Positions 17,174 through 24,429 are shown, counted from the first letter of the stretch. The stretch is DNA of 64,000 nt from DATLGB01 sp038258425 (GCA_038258425.1 JBBSPV010000005.1:62001-126000); one strand, 5' to 3'. The notes: generated by a model not told the origin, from the sequence alone. Program-made: numbers and translations.

Positions 17174-18174
17174 CGCAGGTGCTCCGGGCCGAGCTCGGCG
17201 ACGGAGGCGGCGCCCGCGAGCCACGTGGCGATGCGCAGCTGGCCGGCGACGGTGCGGACAGCCTCCGTGGCGCGGTCCTCGCGCGCGGCGCGCAGCAGCG
17301 GGGCGGCGAGACCGGCGGCGACCGCGCCCAGGGCCAGGCACTTCGCGGCCTCCACGCCGTCGCGGATGCCGCCCGAGGCGAGCACGGGCAGCCCGGGCGC
17401 CGCGGCCCGCGCCTCGGCGACGGCCGTGGCCGTCGGGATGCCCCAGCCGGCGAAGGCGGCGGCGAGGTCGCCGGCGCGCGGGTCGCGCCGGCCCTCGATC
17501 AGCGCCCAGTTCGTGCCGCCCGCGCCGGCGACGTCGACGGCCGCGACGCCGGCCTGGGCGAGCAGCGCGACGTCGGCGCCGGCGAGGCCGAAGCCGACCT
17601 CCTTGACCACCACGGCGCGGTCGCTGAGGCGTGCCGCCGCGGCGGCGATGCCCTCCAGCACACCCTCGAAGTGCGGTTCGCCCTCCGGCTGGACCGCCTC
17701 CTGCAGCGGGTTGAGGTGCACGGACAGCCCGTCGGCGTCGAGCAGCTCGACGAGCGCCTCGGCCCGCTCGGGCCCGCTCGGGCCGGTGATCTGCGCCGCC
17801 CCGAGGTTGGCCAGCAGCAGCGGCGGGCGCTCCTCGCCCGCGGGGCGGTAGGTGCGCAGCAGGTCGGCGTCCTCGAGCAGCCGCCGGCCCGAGCCGAGGA
17901 CGAGGCCGATGCCGGCGGCCGCGGCGGCGCGCAGCAGGCGGCGGTTGACCTCCTCGGCCTCGGCCGTTCCCCCGGTCATGGCGGAGACGACGAGCGGCGC
18001 CTCGAGCTCGCGGCCCAGCAGCGTCGTGGCCAGGGTCACGCCGGCGAGGTCGCGCCCCGGCAGCGCGCGGTGGCGCAGGTGGACCGCCTCGAGCCCGCTC
18101 GTGACCGTGTGGCGCACGTCGGGCTCCGTGGCGAGCCGGAGATGGTCGGCCTTGCGGTGGGCGTCGGAGGACAT
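17170..18174 (-). CDS. fni: Type 2 isopentenyl-diphosphate delta-isomerase
   Basis: 334 residues, FMN- and NADPH-dependent isomerase interconverting IPP and DMAPP. Diagnostic are VVSAMTGGTAEAEEVN, LHVNPLQE-type segment read here as VHLNPLQEAVQPEG, VVVKEVGFG, DVAGAGGTNW and VLASGGIRDGVEAAKCLALG (FMN phosphate). Supplies precursors for the carotenoid genes that follow. The minus-strand hexamer TACCCC lies six bases before the ATG and a short palindrome lies further upstream. Confidence 0.92.
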   Translation of the reverse strand: MSSDAHRKADHLRLATEPDVRHTVTSGLEAVHLRHRALPGRDLAGVTLATTLLGRELEAPLVVSAMTGGTAEAEEVNRRLLRAAAAAGIGLVLGSGRRLLEDADLLRTYRPAGEERPPLLLANLGAAQITGPSGPERAEALVELLDADGLSVHLNPLQEAVQPEGEPHFEGVLEGIAAAAARLSDRAVVVKEVGFGLAGADVALLAQAGVAAVDVAGAGGTNWALIEGRRDPRAGDLAAAFAGWGIPTATAVAEARAAAPGLPVLASGGIRDGVEAAKCLALGAVAAGLAAPLLRAAREDRATEAVRTVAGQLRIATWLAGAASVAELGPEHLR

Positions 18175-18203
18175 CTTGCAGGGGTACGGACCCCGAGCGG
18201 CCT

Positions 18204-18214
18204 GGTGTCACACC
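18204..18214. promoter_or_regulatory. Short palindrome upstream of fni-crtI-crtB
   Basis: GGTGTCACACC is palindromic around its central base and sits about 30 bases before the fni start, where a -35 element would lie relative to TACCCC (18187-18182 region). It could be an operator for carotenoid gene control. The dyad is short and may be chance. Confidence 0.3.
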
Positions 18215-18260
18215 TGCTGCGACTGGGTTCTGGCCCCCATCTGCTCGGGCCGGGCCCGCC

Positions 18261-19229
18261 TCAGCGGCGTGCGGCGGCGCGGAACCCGAGCCGCAGCAGG
18301 GTCCGGGCCTGGCGGTCGATGTCGGGCGAGTCGAGCAGCACGACGCCGAGGTGCACGCCGCCGCGGCGGGCGGTGACGACGAAGCACGCGCCGGCGGCGT
18401 TCGTGTAGCCCGTCTTGACGCCGGTGACGCCCGGATAGCGCCGGCGCAGCAGCGGGTTGTGGTTCGTGAGGAACAACTTGCGCCGCTTGCCCCGCTTGAC
18501 CGGCCACGGGAGCACGACGCCGGCTCGCCGTACGATGCGGGCGAGTCGCGGGGTGCGCAGGACGGCGCGCGCCTCCGCGGCGAGGTCGGCGGCGCACGAG
18601 TGGTTGCCGCGATTCATGTAGCCGTCGGGGGTCGCGTAGCGCGTACAGCCGAGGTGCATGAGCCGCGCGCGCTGGTTCATGAGCCGGACGAACCCGCGCT
18701 GGCTGCCGCCGGTGCCGTGGGCGAGAGCCCGCGCCGCGTCGTTGCCCGAGGGCAGCATGAGCCCGTAGAGCAGCGTCTCCACCCCGATCCGCCGGCCCAC
18801 GGGCAGCGCGCCGACGGCCGACCCGGGGGCCTTGGCGTCGAAGCTCGAGATGCGCACGCTGCTGCCGGTCCGCAGCCGGTCGGCGACCACGAGCCCGGTC
18901 ATCATCTTCGTCAGCGAGGCGATCGGCCGCCTGGCCGTCGGATGACGGCGCCACAGCACGTCACCGGTGTCGACGTCGAACACGAGCCCGGCGGCCGGCA
19001 GCGTCCGGCGCTTGAACGGCGTCGGGAAGGCGTCCACCGGGTCGTCGAGGCGGACCGCGAGGGGGGAGGGTGCCGTGCCGAGGTCGAGCGTGCCCGCCGG
19101 CTTCAGCGTCCCGGCGGCCGCCTCGGCGCGTGGCGCCCGCGCGCCCGGCCCGCCGAGCGAGAGGGCGAGCACGGCCAGCGCTCCGAGCCCCGTGGCGAGC
19201 ACGAGCAGCGCCGCGAGCCACGCCCTCAT
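18261..19229 (-). CDS. D-alanyl-D-alanine carboxypeptidase (S11, PBP5-like)
   Basis: 322 residues. One N-terminal membrane segment (LAALLVLATGLGALAVLALSLGG). Penicillin-binding motifs in order: S-x-x-K as PIASLTKMMTG, S-G-N as MLPSGNDAARALA, and K-T-G as GVKTGYTNAAGAC. Trims terminal D-Ala from peptidoglycan pentapeptides at the outer face of the membrane. ATG at 19227-19229 overlaps the stop of a 58-codon membrane gene by four bases, and the rhomboid and lipA genes precede it on the same strand. Confidence 0.9.
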   Translation of the reverse strand: MRAWLAALLVLATGLGALAVLALSLGGPGARAPRAEAAAGTLKPAGTLDLGTAPSPLAVRLDDPVDAFPTPFKRRTLPAAGLVFDVDTGDVLWRRHPTARRPIASLTKMMTGLVVADRLRTGSSVRISSFDAKAPGSAVGALPVGRRIGVETLLYGLMLPSGNDAARALAHGTGGSQRGFVRLMNQRARLMHLGCTRYATPDGYMNRGNHSCAADLAAEARAVLRTPRLARIVRRAGVVLPWPVKRGKRRKLFLTNHNPLLRRRYPGVTGVKTGYTNAAGACFVVTARRGGVHLGVVLLDSPDIDRQARTLLRLGFRAAARR

Positions 19230-19402
19230 CCGCGCGCTCCGCCGATCGCGCCCGCCACCGCGGCCCCGAGCAGGACGCAGACCAGCACGGAGAGCAGCAC
19301 GAGGGGGTCCGGGCCGCTCGCCACGAGCACGTAGACCGTCAGGCAGGACAGGATCGCCCACAGCAGGCACGCGAGGACCATGATCGCCCGCCGGACCGTC
19401 AT
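19226..19402 (-). CDS. 58-residue membrane protein
   Basis: Begins MTVRRAIMVLACLLWAILSC and is almost entirely two hydrophobic helices (the first to about residue 28, the second LVLLSVLVCVLLGAAVAG), ending GGARG. It fits exactly between the rhomboid stop (19411-19409, six bases upstream) and the carboxypeptidase start, with which it overlaps in ATGA. That tight packing argues for a real gene. Function unknown; perhaps an accessory to the carboxypeptidase or protease. Confidence 0.65.
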   Translation of the reverse strand: MTVRRAIMVLACLLWAILSCLTVYVLVASGPDPLVLLSVLVCVLLGAAVAGAIGGARG

Positions 19403-19408
19403 CGCGCC

Positions 19409-20161
19409 CTAGTAAAGCGAGGGCTGCGGCCGGACCGCCGGCTTGCGGCGGTTGGCGAAGGCCCGGACGAGCACCAGCCCGAAGACGAAGCCGCCGACGT
19501 GCGCGGCGTAGGCGACCCCACCGGTGCTTGCGCTCGTGGGCTGCGCGAGGTCGAAGTACGCGCTGACCGCCTGCAGGACGAACCACAGCCCGAGGACGAC
19601 CACCGCGCGCAGCTGGAGGAAGAGGAAGAAGAAGACGATGAACACGAAGGTGAGCACCCGCGCGCGCGGGAAGAGCACGATGTAGCCGCCGAGGACCCCG
19701 GCCACCGCGCCCGAGGCCCCGAGCGTCGGGACGGTGGAGCTCGGGTCCAGCGCGACCTGCAGCGCCAGCGCCACGACCCCGGCCAGCAGGTAGAAGACGA
19801 GGTAGCGCCCGCGGCCCATGGAGTCCTCGACGTTGCTGCCGAAGATCCACAGGAAGAGCATGTTGCCGCCGAGGTGCAGCAGTCCGCCGTGCATGAACAT
19901 CGCGGTGAACGGCGTGAGCCACGTCGGGGCGAGCCCGCCGCTCCCGCACCCCTCGCCGACGATCTCGAAGCCCGGGTCGGTGAGCTCCCTGGGGACGGCC
20001 GCGTTGCCGACGAGCTGGCAGATGTAGTGCTGGGAGCTCGGGTCGCCGAGCGTGAGGCCGCCCCGTTGCCAGAAGACGTACACGACCACGTTGACGGCGA
20101 TCAGCGCGATCGTGACCACGGGCAGGCGGTCCGTCGGGACGTCGTCCTTGAGCGGGAACAT
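19409..20161 (-). CDS. Rhomboid-family intramembrane serine protease
   Basis: 250 residues, six or so membrane helices. Catalytic Ser in LGASGAVAGVLGGY and catalytic His in AAHVGGFVFGLV; loop motif HGGLLHLGGNMLFLWIFG and GRGRYLVFYL are family hallmarks. Cleaves transmembrane substrates within the bilayer. A long soluble insertion (CQLVGNAAVPRELTDPG) follows the first helix, as in other actinobacterial members. Lies 16 bases after lipA and just before two envelope genes. Confidence 0.92.
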   Translation of the reverse strand: MFPLKDDVPTDRLPVVTIALIAVNVVVYVFWQRGGLTLGDPSSQHYICQLVGNAAVPRELTDPGFEIVGEGCGSGGLAPTWLTPFTAMFMHGGLLHLGGNMLFLWIFGSNVEDSMGRGRYLVFYLLAGVVALALQVALDPSSTVPTLGASGAVAGVLGGYIVLFPRARVLTFVFIVFFFLFLQLRAVVVLGLWFVLQAVSAYFDLAQPTSASTGGVAYAAHVGGFVFGLVLVRAFANRRKPAVRPQPSLY

Positions 20162-20177
20162 CGGCGCGGCCGCCCGC

Positions 20178-21158
20178 TCAGGCGGTCGCGGCCACCGGCC
20201 CGACGCCGGGGCGCTGCTGCTCGACGTGCTCGTCGGCGTGGTAGCTCGAGCGCACGAGCGGCCCGGCCGCGACGTGGTCGAAGCCCATGGCCATGCCGGC
20301 GGCCTGCACGGCGTCGAACTCCTCCGGCTCCCAGTAGCGCACGACCGGCAGGTGGCGCTCGGTCGGGCGCAGGTACTGGCCGACGGTGATGATCTGGACG
20401 CCCTGCTCGCGCAGCCGGCCGAGCGCGTCGACGAGCTCGTCGAGGGTCTCCCCGAGGCCGACCATGAAGCCGGACTTCGTCGCGACCTCGTCGCCCGCGA
20501 GCGCCTTGGCGTTGCGCAGCACGCGCAGCGAGCGTGGCCAGGTCGACCCGCGGCGGGCGATCGGGTACAGCCGGGGCACGACCTCGACGTTGTGGTTGAA
20601 GACGTCGGGGCGCTCGGCGAGCACCCGCGCCAGCGGCATCTCCTCGCCGCGGAAGTCGGGGGTGAGGACCTCGATCTTCGTGTCCGGCGACTGGCGGCGG
20701 ATCTGGCGGATGGTGCCGCACCAGATCCCGGCGCCGAGGTCGGGCAGGTCGTCGCGGTCGACGCTGGTCACCACGGCGTGGCGAAGGCCCATGCGGGCCA
20801 CGGAGCGGGCCACGCGCGCCGGCTCGAGCGGGTCGTTCCACGTCGGCTTGCCCGTCTTGACGTTGCAGAAGCCGCAGCGGCGCGTGCACGTGTCGCCGAG
20901 GATCATGAACGTCGCCGTGCCGCGCTCCCAGCAGTCGCCGATGTTCGGGCAGGCGGCCTCCTGGCAGACCGTGTGGAGGTCGTCGGCCTCGATGTCGGCG
21001 CGCAGCCGGCGGTAGTTGTCGCCGCCCGGCGCGGGAACCTTGAACCAGGCCGGCTTGCGCGAGCGGTAGGGGAGGACCTCCGTGCCGAGCACGGAGGTGA
21101 CGTCCATGCCGCCCGGGTTCGAGCGGCTGCGGGTGACGTGAAGGCGGCTGTCGCTCAC
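20178..21158 (-). CDS. lipA: Lipoyl synthase
   Basis: 326 residues, radical SAM enzyme inserting two sulfurs into octanoyl groups. Auxiliary cluster ligands in VCQEAACPNIGDCWERG; radical SAM cluster in DTCTRRCGFCNVKTGKP; C-terminal RSSYHADE is the family's conserved serine ligand. GTG start at 21156-21158 overlaps the lipB stop (GTGA). An internal ATG (MDVTSVLG) is an alternative start. Works directly after LipB to lipoylate 2-oxoacid dehydrogenases and GcvH. Confidence 0.95.
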   Translation of the reverse strand: MSDSRLHVTRSRSNPGGMDVTSVLGTEVLPYRSRKPAWFKVPAPGGDNYRRLRADIEADDLHTVCQEAACPNIGDCWERGTATFMILGDTCTRRCGFCNVKTGKPTWNDPLEPARVARSVARMGLRHAVVTSVDRDDLPDLGAGIWCGTIRQIRRQSPDTKIEVLTPDFRGEEMPLARVLAERPDVFNHNVEVVPRLYPIARRGSTWPRSLRVLRNAKALAGDEVATKSGFMVGLGETLDELVDALGRLREQGVQIITVGQYLRPTERHLPVVRYWEPEEFDAVQAAGMAMGFDHVAAGPLVRSSYHADEHVEQQRPGVGPVAATA

Positions 21159-21862
21159 GGCAGGGAGGCTACGGGGGCGGGCAGGCCGAGCCGCGCCGGG
21201 CTGACCAGCCGCTGGCGGCGCCCGAGCGCCCGGCAGAGCGCGTAGGCGACGCGGCGGCGCACGCAGGGCAGGTGGCCGCCCGTGCCGAGCTCGCGGGTCA
21301 CGGAGGTCATGCGCGTCGTGGGCAGGCCGCAGGCCACGACCCACTCGAACGGCTGCAGGTCGTTGTCGACGTTGAGGGCGAAGCCGTGCATGGCCACGCC
21401 GCGGGAGACGTGGACGCCGATGGACGCGAGCTTGCGCTCGCCCGTCCACACGCCGGTCCACTCCGTGCCCTCGTGGTCGCGCCCCCGCGCCACGATGCCC
21501 TCCTGGCCGACGGCGTCCACGAGCGCCGCCTCGAGGGCCCGCACGTGGTCGGGGATTCTTTCGACGCGGACGATGGGATAGCCGACGAGCTGGCCCGGCC
21601 CGTGGTAGGTGAGCCTGCCGCCCCGGTCCGTGCGCACGACGTCGATGCCCTGGGCGCGGTACCAGTCCTCGCCCATCGGCAGGTCGCCGGGCTCGGAGCG
21701 GCGGCCGAGGGTGTAGACGGGGTCGTGCTCGAGCAGCAGCAGCGCCTCGGGCGATTCCCCGGCGATCACCCGCGCCCGCAGGTCCTCCTGCCAGGAGAGC
21801 GCCTCGCGGTAGGGCACGCGGCCGAGGTGGCAGACGAGCAGGTCGCCGGGCACGTGGACCAT
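21155..21862 (-). CDS. lipB: Octanoyl-ACP:protein N-octanoyltransferase
   Basis: 235 residues from the ATG at 21860-21862. Signature RTDRGGRLTYHGPGQLVGYP, catalytic Lys in GERKLASIGVHV and catalytic Cys in VVACGLPTTRMTSV. Transfers octanoate from ACP to lipoyl-domain lysines. The chosen start lies eight bases after a minus-strand TACGTC box that shares its TA with the divergent membrane protein gene; a longer frame upstream would run through that promoter and is not believed. Confidence 0.93.
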   Translation of the reverse strand: MVHVPGDLLVCHLGRVPYREALSWQEDLRARVIAGESPEALLLLEHDPVYTLGRRSEPGDLPMGEDWYRAQGIDVVRTDRGGRLTYHGPGQLVGYPIVRVERIPDHVRALEAALVDAVGQEGIVARGRDHEGTEWTGVWTGERKLASIGVHVSRGVAMHGFALNVDNDLQPFEWVVACGLPTTRMTSVTRELGTGGHLPCVRRRVAYALCRALGRRQRLVSPARLGLPAPVASLP

Positions 21863-21864
21863 GG

Positions 21865-21880
21865 TACGTCGACGTAGGCT
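21865..21880. promoter_or_regulatory. Divergent -10 boxes and palindrome between lipB and membrane gene
   Basis: TACGTCGACGTA at 21865-21876 is a perfect 12-bp palindrome. The minus -10 box is TACGTC (21876-21871), eight bases before lipB; the plus -10 box is TAGGCT (21875-21880), seven bases before the ATG at 21888. Both share the TA at 21875-21876. Leaderless transcription in both directions is likely. Confidence 0.55.
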
Positions 21881-21887
21881 GGCTGCG

Positions 21888-22487
21888 ATGCGTCGCGTGG
21901 ACTGGACCCGGCTCCGCTGGCGCCTGAGCGGCGCGTGGCAGTGGCCGGTGTTCGTCGTGCTGACCGTCGCCGAGGGGATCCTCCTCACGCGGCTGCCGGT
22001 CTGGGGCGACGGCCCGGAGGGCGGCTTCGTGGCCGCGCTGCTGCTGGCGGCGTGCCTGAACCTCCTCGTCGTCGCGCTGCTCGCGCCGCTGCTCGGGTTC
22101 GTGCTGCGGCGGCGGCGCTCCGACCTGCCCCGCTCGATCGCCGCCGACTACGCCGGCAGCGTCCTGCTCGTCGTCCTCTTCCTCGGCCTCGTGGTCGGCG
22201 GGATCGCCCACCGGGGCGCGCGCCAGGCCGACGCGCGCGCGCGGGCCCGGCTCGTCCTCGCCGTCGACCGCTTCGTCCACCACCGCCACCCGGCCTACGC
22301 GGGCGGGCTCGCCCAGATCGACGCGCTGCGGGTGGAGACCGGCCTCTACCGCTCCTGTGTGCCCGGCCCGGACCCGCAGCGGGCGCTGTGCCTGTTCGTG
22401 CGGACGAACCGCTCGCCGCCGGCGGTCACGCGCGATTCCGACTCGGCGCCCAACGCCGTCTACCGGTCCCGCGGCGGCTTCCGGTAG
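21888..22487 (+). CDS. Two- to three-helix membrane protein, unknown function
   Basis: 199 residues from MRRVDWTRLRWRLSGAWQWP. Hydrophobic helices WPVFVVLTVAEGILLTRL, FVAALLLAACLNLLVVALLA and GSVLLVVLFLGLVVGGIAH, then an extracytoplasmic-looking domain with two Cys (YRSCVPGPDPQRALCLFV) that may form a disulfide. Not recognised as a named family. ATG at 21888 chosen because TAGGCT ends seven bases before it; an upstream in-frame ATG at 21861 lies before that promoter. Confidence 0.65.
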   Translation: MRRVDWTRLRWRLSGAWQWPVFVVLTVAEGILLTRLPVWGDGPEGGFVAALLLAACLNLLVVALLAPLLGFVLRRRRSDLPRSIAADYAGSVLLVVLFLGLVVGGIAHRGARQADARARARLVLAVDRFVHHRHPAYAGGLAQIDALRVETGLYRSCVPGPDPQRALCLFVRTNRSPPAVTRDSDSAPNAVYRSRGGFR

Positions 22488-22493
22488 GGCCCC

Positions 22494-22648
22494 GCGGGAC
22501 GAGCCCGCGGGACGAGCCCGCGGGACGAGGCCGCGGGATGAGGGCGCCGGATGAGGCCGCGGGATGAGGGCGCGGGACGAGGGCGCGGACGAGGGCGCCG
22601 GACGAGGTCGCGGGATGAGGGCGCCGGACGAGGCCGCGGGATGAGGCA
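22494..22648. repeat. 13-bp tandem repeat, about 12 copies
   Basis: Units start at 22494, 22507, 22520, 22533, 22546, 22559, 22572, 22585, 22597, 22610, 22623 and 22636. Consensus GCGGGAYGAGGSC, one unit being 12 bp; third base varies C/G. Because 13 is not a multiple of three, all frames stay open, which explains the spurious frames across it. A minisatellite of this size is likely to vary in copy number between strains. Confidence 0.85.
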
Positions 22649-22710
22649 AGAGGCGGCTTCGTGTCGCCACAACGACGCTCAGCCGCCTGCCGCCCCGGTC
22701 GACCGGGCTT

Positions 22711-22753
22711 CAGTCGCCGTGGGGTCGTCCGGGCGACCAGGGCGCGACTGACG
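22711..22753. repeat. 43-bp dispersed palindromic repeat, copy 1
   Basis: Outer arms CAGTCGC / GCGACTG and inner arms GGTCGTCC / GGCGACC fold into a nested hairpin. A second copy of the same length is at 54135-54177 with 37 of 43 positions identical by hand alignment. Both sit between convergent genes. Confidence 0.75.
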
Positions 22754-22754
22754 T

Positions 22755-22868
22755 CCCGCCGATCGCCCGCCGGCCCTCGGCCCGCGCCCGATCGCCCGCC
22801 GGCCCTCGGCCCGCCCCGCCGATCGCCGCCGGGCCGTCCCGCCGATCGCCGCCGGCCCTCCGCCCGGC
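22755..22868. repeat. Imperfect tandem repeat of 23-31-bp units
   Basis: Four copies of a unit beginning CCGATCGCC and continuing GCCGGCCCTCGGCCCG, with the GATCG core starting at about 22761, 22790, 22821 and 22844. Units vary in length. Lies just beyond the stop of the E2-like gene. Confidence 0.65.
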
Positions 22869-22873
22869 CCCCC

Positions 22874-23506
22874 TCAGGCGAGCAGCTCGACGACGCGTGC
22901 GAGGAAGCGGGCGGGTTCGGCGCCCTGCAGGACGCGGCCGTCGCAGGCGAGGACGAGGTCCAGCCGGCGCGCGACCTCGACGCCGTCGGGGCCGGCGACC
23001 GCGCGGGTCTCGGCAGCGCCGACGCCGAGCCCGGCGGCCTGGCCGGGCACCACGAGCGGCTCGACCCGGCGCACCGGCGGGAGGCCGAGGCCAGTGACGG
23101 TGAAGGTCGCGCCGGCCAGCTCGGGCGCGGTGAGCGCGCCGTCGGCGGCGCGCGCGCGGACCGCGTCGAGCGCCTCGCCGAGCGCTTCGGGCGACTGGCG
23201 GTCCGCGTCGAGGAGCGTGGGCACGAGCACCCAGTCCGCCCCGGCCACCGCGACGCCGAGATTGACCCGGTCATAGCTCTCGGCCTGGCCGTCGCGGTAG
23301 GCGCCGTTGACTCGCGGGTGCTCGCGCAGGGCGGTCGCGACCGCCGCGAGCAGGGCTCCGTCCCCGCCGGCGGGGACGGGGGCCTCGGCGGCGTAGGTCA
23401 CGTCGGGCACGGTGGCGCGGGCCTCCGCCGCGCGCCGGCCGGCGCCGAGCTGCGCCCGGGTGAGCTCGGCCGCCGTGGCGGTGCCCTTGGCGGTGCCGTC
23501 CGTCAT
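22874..23506 (-). CDS. E2-like acyltransferase domain protein with lost active site
   Basis: 210 residues matching only the catalytic domain of 2-oxoacid dehydrogenase E2 (chloramphenicol acetyltransferase fold): AELTRAQLGAGRRAAEARAT, HPRVNGAYRDG, VNLGVAVAGADWVLVPTLLD, GALTAPELAGATFTVTGLG and GLGVGAAETRAV. The C-terminal active-site motif, normally S-x-D-H-R-V-x-D-G, reads ACDGRVLQGAEPARFL: the catalytic His is Gly and the Asp is Gln. No lipoyl or E3-binding domain precedes it. It therefore cannot be a normal E2. lipA, lipB and lpd lie nearby. Start six bases after the minus -10 TAGGCT. Confidence 0.72.
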   Translation of the reverse strand: MTDGTAKGTATAAELTRAQLGAGRRAAEARATVPDVTYAAEAPVPAGGDGALLAAVATALREHPRVNGAYRDGQAESYDRVNLGVAVAGADWVLVPTLLDADRQSPEALGEALDAVRARAADGALTAPELAGATFTVTGLGLPPVRRVEPLVVPGQAAGLGVGAAETRAVAGPDGVEVARRLDLVLACDGRVLQGAEPARFLARVVELLA

Positions 23507-23512
23507 GGCCGC

Positions 23513-23522
23513 AGCCTACGCT
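23513..23522. promoter_or_regulatory. Divergent -10 boxes sharing one TA (E2-like gene / membrane gene)
   Basis: Minus TAGGCT (23518-23513) ends six bases before the ATG at 23506; plus TACGCT (23517-23522) ends six bases before the GTG at 23529. The two hexamers share the TA at 23517-23518. Start codons are only 22 bp apart, so both transcripts are expected to be leaderless. Confidence 0.6.
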
Positions 23523-23528
23523 GGCTCC

Positions 23529-23843
23529 GTGCCCGCCTGGCCCCTCGCGCTCGCCTGTCTGCCGGCCGGCTTCGCCGTGGCCGACGCGACCGGCGCGCGC
23601 GCACTCGGCGGCGTCGTCCTTGTGGCCGTCGGGGCGGCGACCGTCCTCGCCTCGCCCGCTCCGCTGGGCCGGCGGGTGGCCTGGGGCGCCGTGGCCCTCG
23701 GCGCCTTCGTCGCCTCCCACCTGCTCGCGCACCCGCTCGGCGCCTGGCCGGCGGTCGCCGTCACGGCCGGGATCGCGGGCGCGGCCGGCTGGCTGCTGCT
23801 GGATGGCGGCGCGCCGGTCCTGCGCCGCCCAGCGACGACCTAG
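23529..23843 (+). CDS. Four-helix small membrane protein
   Basis: 104 residues from GTG 23529 (VPAWPLALACLPAGFAVADA). Hydrophobic throughout, with about four short helices (WPLALACLPAGFAVADA, GGVVLVAVGAATVLA, WGAVALGAFVASHLLAH, AVAVTAGIAGAAGWLLL). Family not recognised. Start set by TACGCT six bases upstream; the longer open frame upstream would cross the shared promoter. Its stop overlaps the stop of the convergent DsbA-like gene. Confidence 0.6.
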   Translation: MPAWPLALACLPAGFAVADATGARALGGVVLVAVGAATVLASPAPLGRRVAWGAVALGAFVASHLLAHPLGAWPAVAVTAGIAGAAGWLLLDGGAPVLRRPATT

Positions 23844-24409
23844 ACCGCGTCCGGCTCGCCCGCGAGCGCGGTCGCGGCGCGCTCGAGCTCGGCGTCGCCG
23901 TGAAAGACCTGGCCGCCGGCGAGCACGGCCGGGACGTCGAGCACGCCGGCCTCGGCGGCGGCGGCCGTCGCGTCGCGCAGCCGCCCTGCCGTGCCCCGCA
24001 GCTCGGCGCCCTTGACGAGCGCGGCCGGATGGATCTCGGCGGCGGCGCCGGCGAGGAACACCGTGTCGCGGTCGGCGAGGTCGCGGCCGGCGGCGTAGCA
24101 CTGGCGGAAGAGCGCGTGGCTGAAGGCGACGACCTTGCCGATCTGCTTGGCGTACGTCGCGGCGAGCAGGGCGAACGCCCCGTCGACGGGCGGGAAGGGG
24201 TCGGGCAGCCGAGGAGTCAGGACTCCGAGGACGGCGGCCCGCTCGGCGAGCGCGGCGGGGTCGGCGGTGCGCCCCACGCCGCCCGCCGCGAGCCTGTCGA
24301 GGTCCACGGGCACGAACTCGGGCACCGTGCCCAGCGCCCTCACCACGCGCTCGGCGGCGAGCCACGCGTCGGGAGAGCGGAAGTCGTAGAGGAACCGCGG
24401 CGGCGTCAC
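23840..24409 (-). CDS. DsbA/2-hydroxychromene-2-carboxylate isomerase-like protein
   Basis: 189 residues, thioredoxin-fold of the GST-kappa/DsbA group. Opens FLYDFRSPDAWLAAERVVRA, equal to the D-F-x-S-P-Y-x-Y segment of hydroxychromene-carboxylate isomerases, and has AFALLAATYAKQIGKVVAFSHALF and the cis-Pro region GVLDVPAVLAGGQVFHGDAEL. No C-x-x-C is present, so it is not a thiol-disulfide oxidoreductase; an isomerase or glutathione/mycothiol-like transferase role is more likely. GTG start at 24407-24409, 20 bases after the MmcQ/YjbR-like gene. Confidence 0.75.
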   Translation of the reverse strand: MTPPRFLYDFRSPDAWLAAERVVRALGTVPEFVPVDLDRLAAGGVGRTADPAALAERAAVLGVLTPRLPDPFPPVDGAFALLAATYAKQIGKVVAFSHALFRQCYAAGRDLADRDTVFLAGAAAEIHPAALVKGAELRGTAGRLRDATAAAAEAGVLDVPAVLAGGQVFHGDAELERAATALAGEPDAV

Positions 24410-24429
24410 GCGCTCAGCATCGCAGGCGC

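Larger units (their letters stand above)
22488..22873. other. Repeat-rich intergenic region between convergent genes
   Basis: About 390 bp without a credible gene. It holds a 13-bp tandem array (22494-22648), a 43-bp palindromic repeat also found at 54.1 kb (22711-22753) and an imperfect array of 23-31-bp units (22755-22868). Apparent reading frames here are Arg/Pro/Gly/Ser repeats dictated by the arrays. Confidence 0.8.

Noticed and set aside
22426..23274. Minus-strand frame through the repeat arrays
   Set aside because: Its Arg/Pro/Ser/Gly repeats come directly from the 13-bp array, and the rest overlaps the E2-like gene out of frame.
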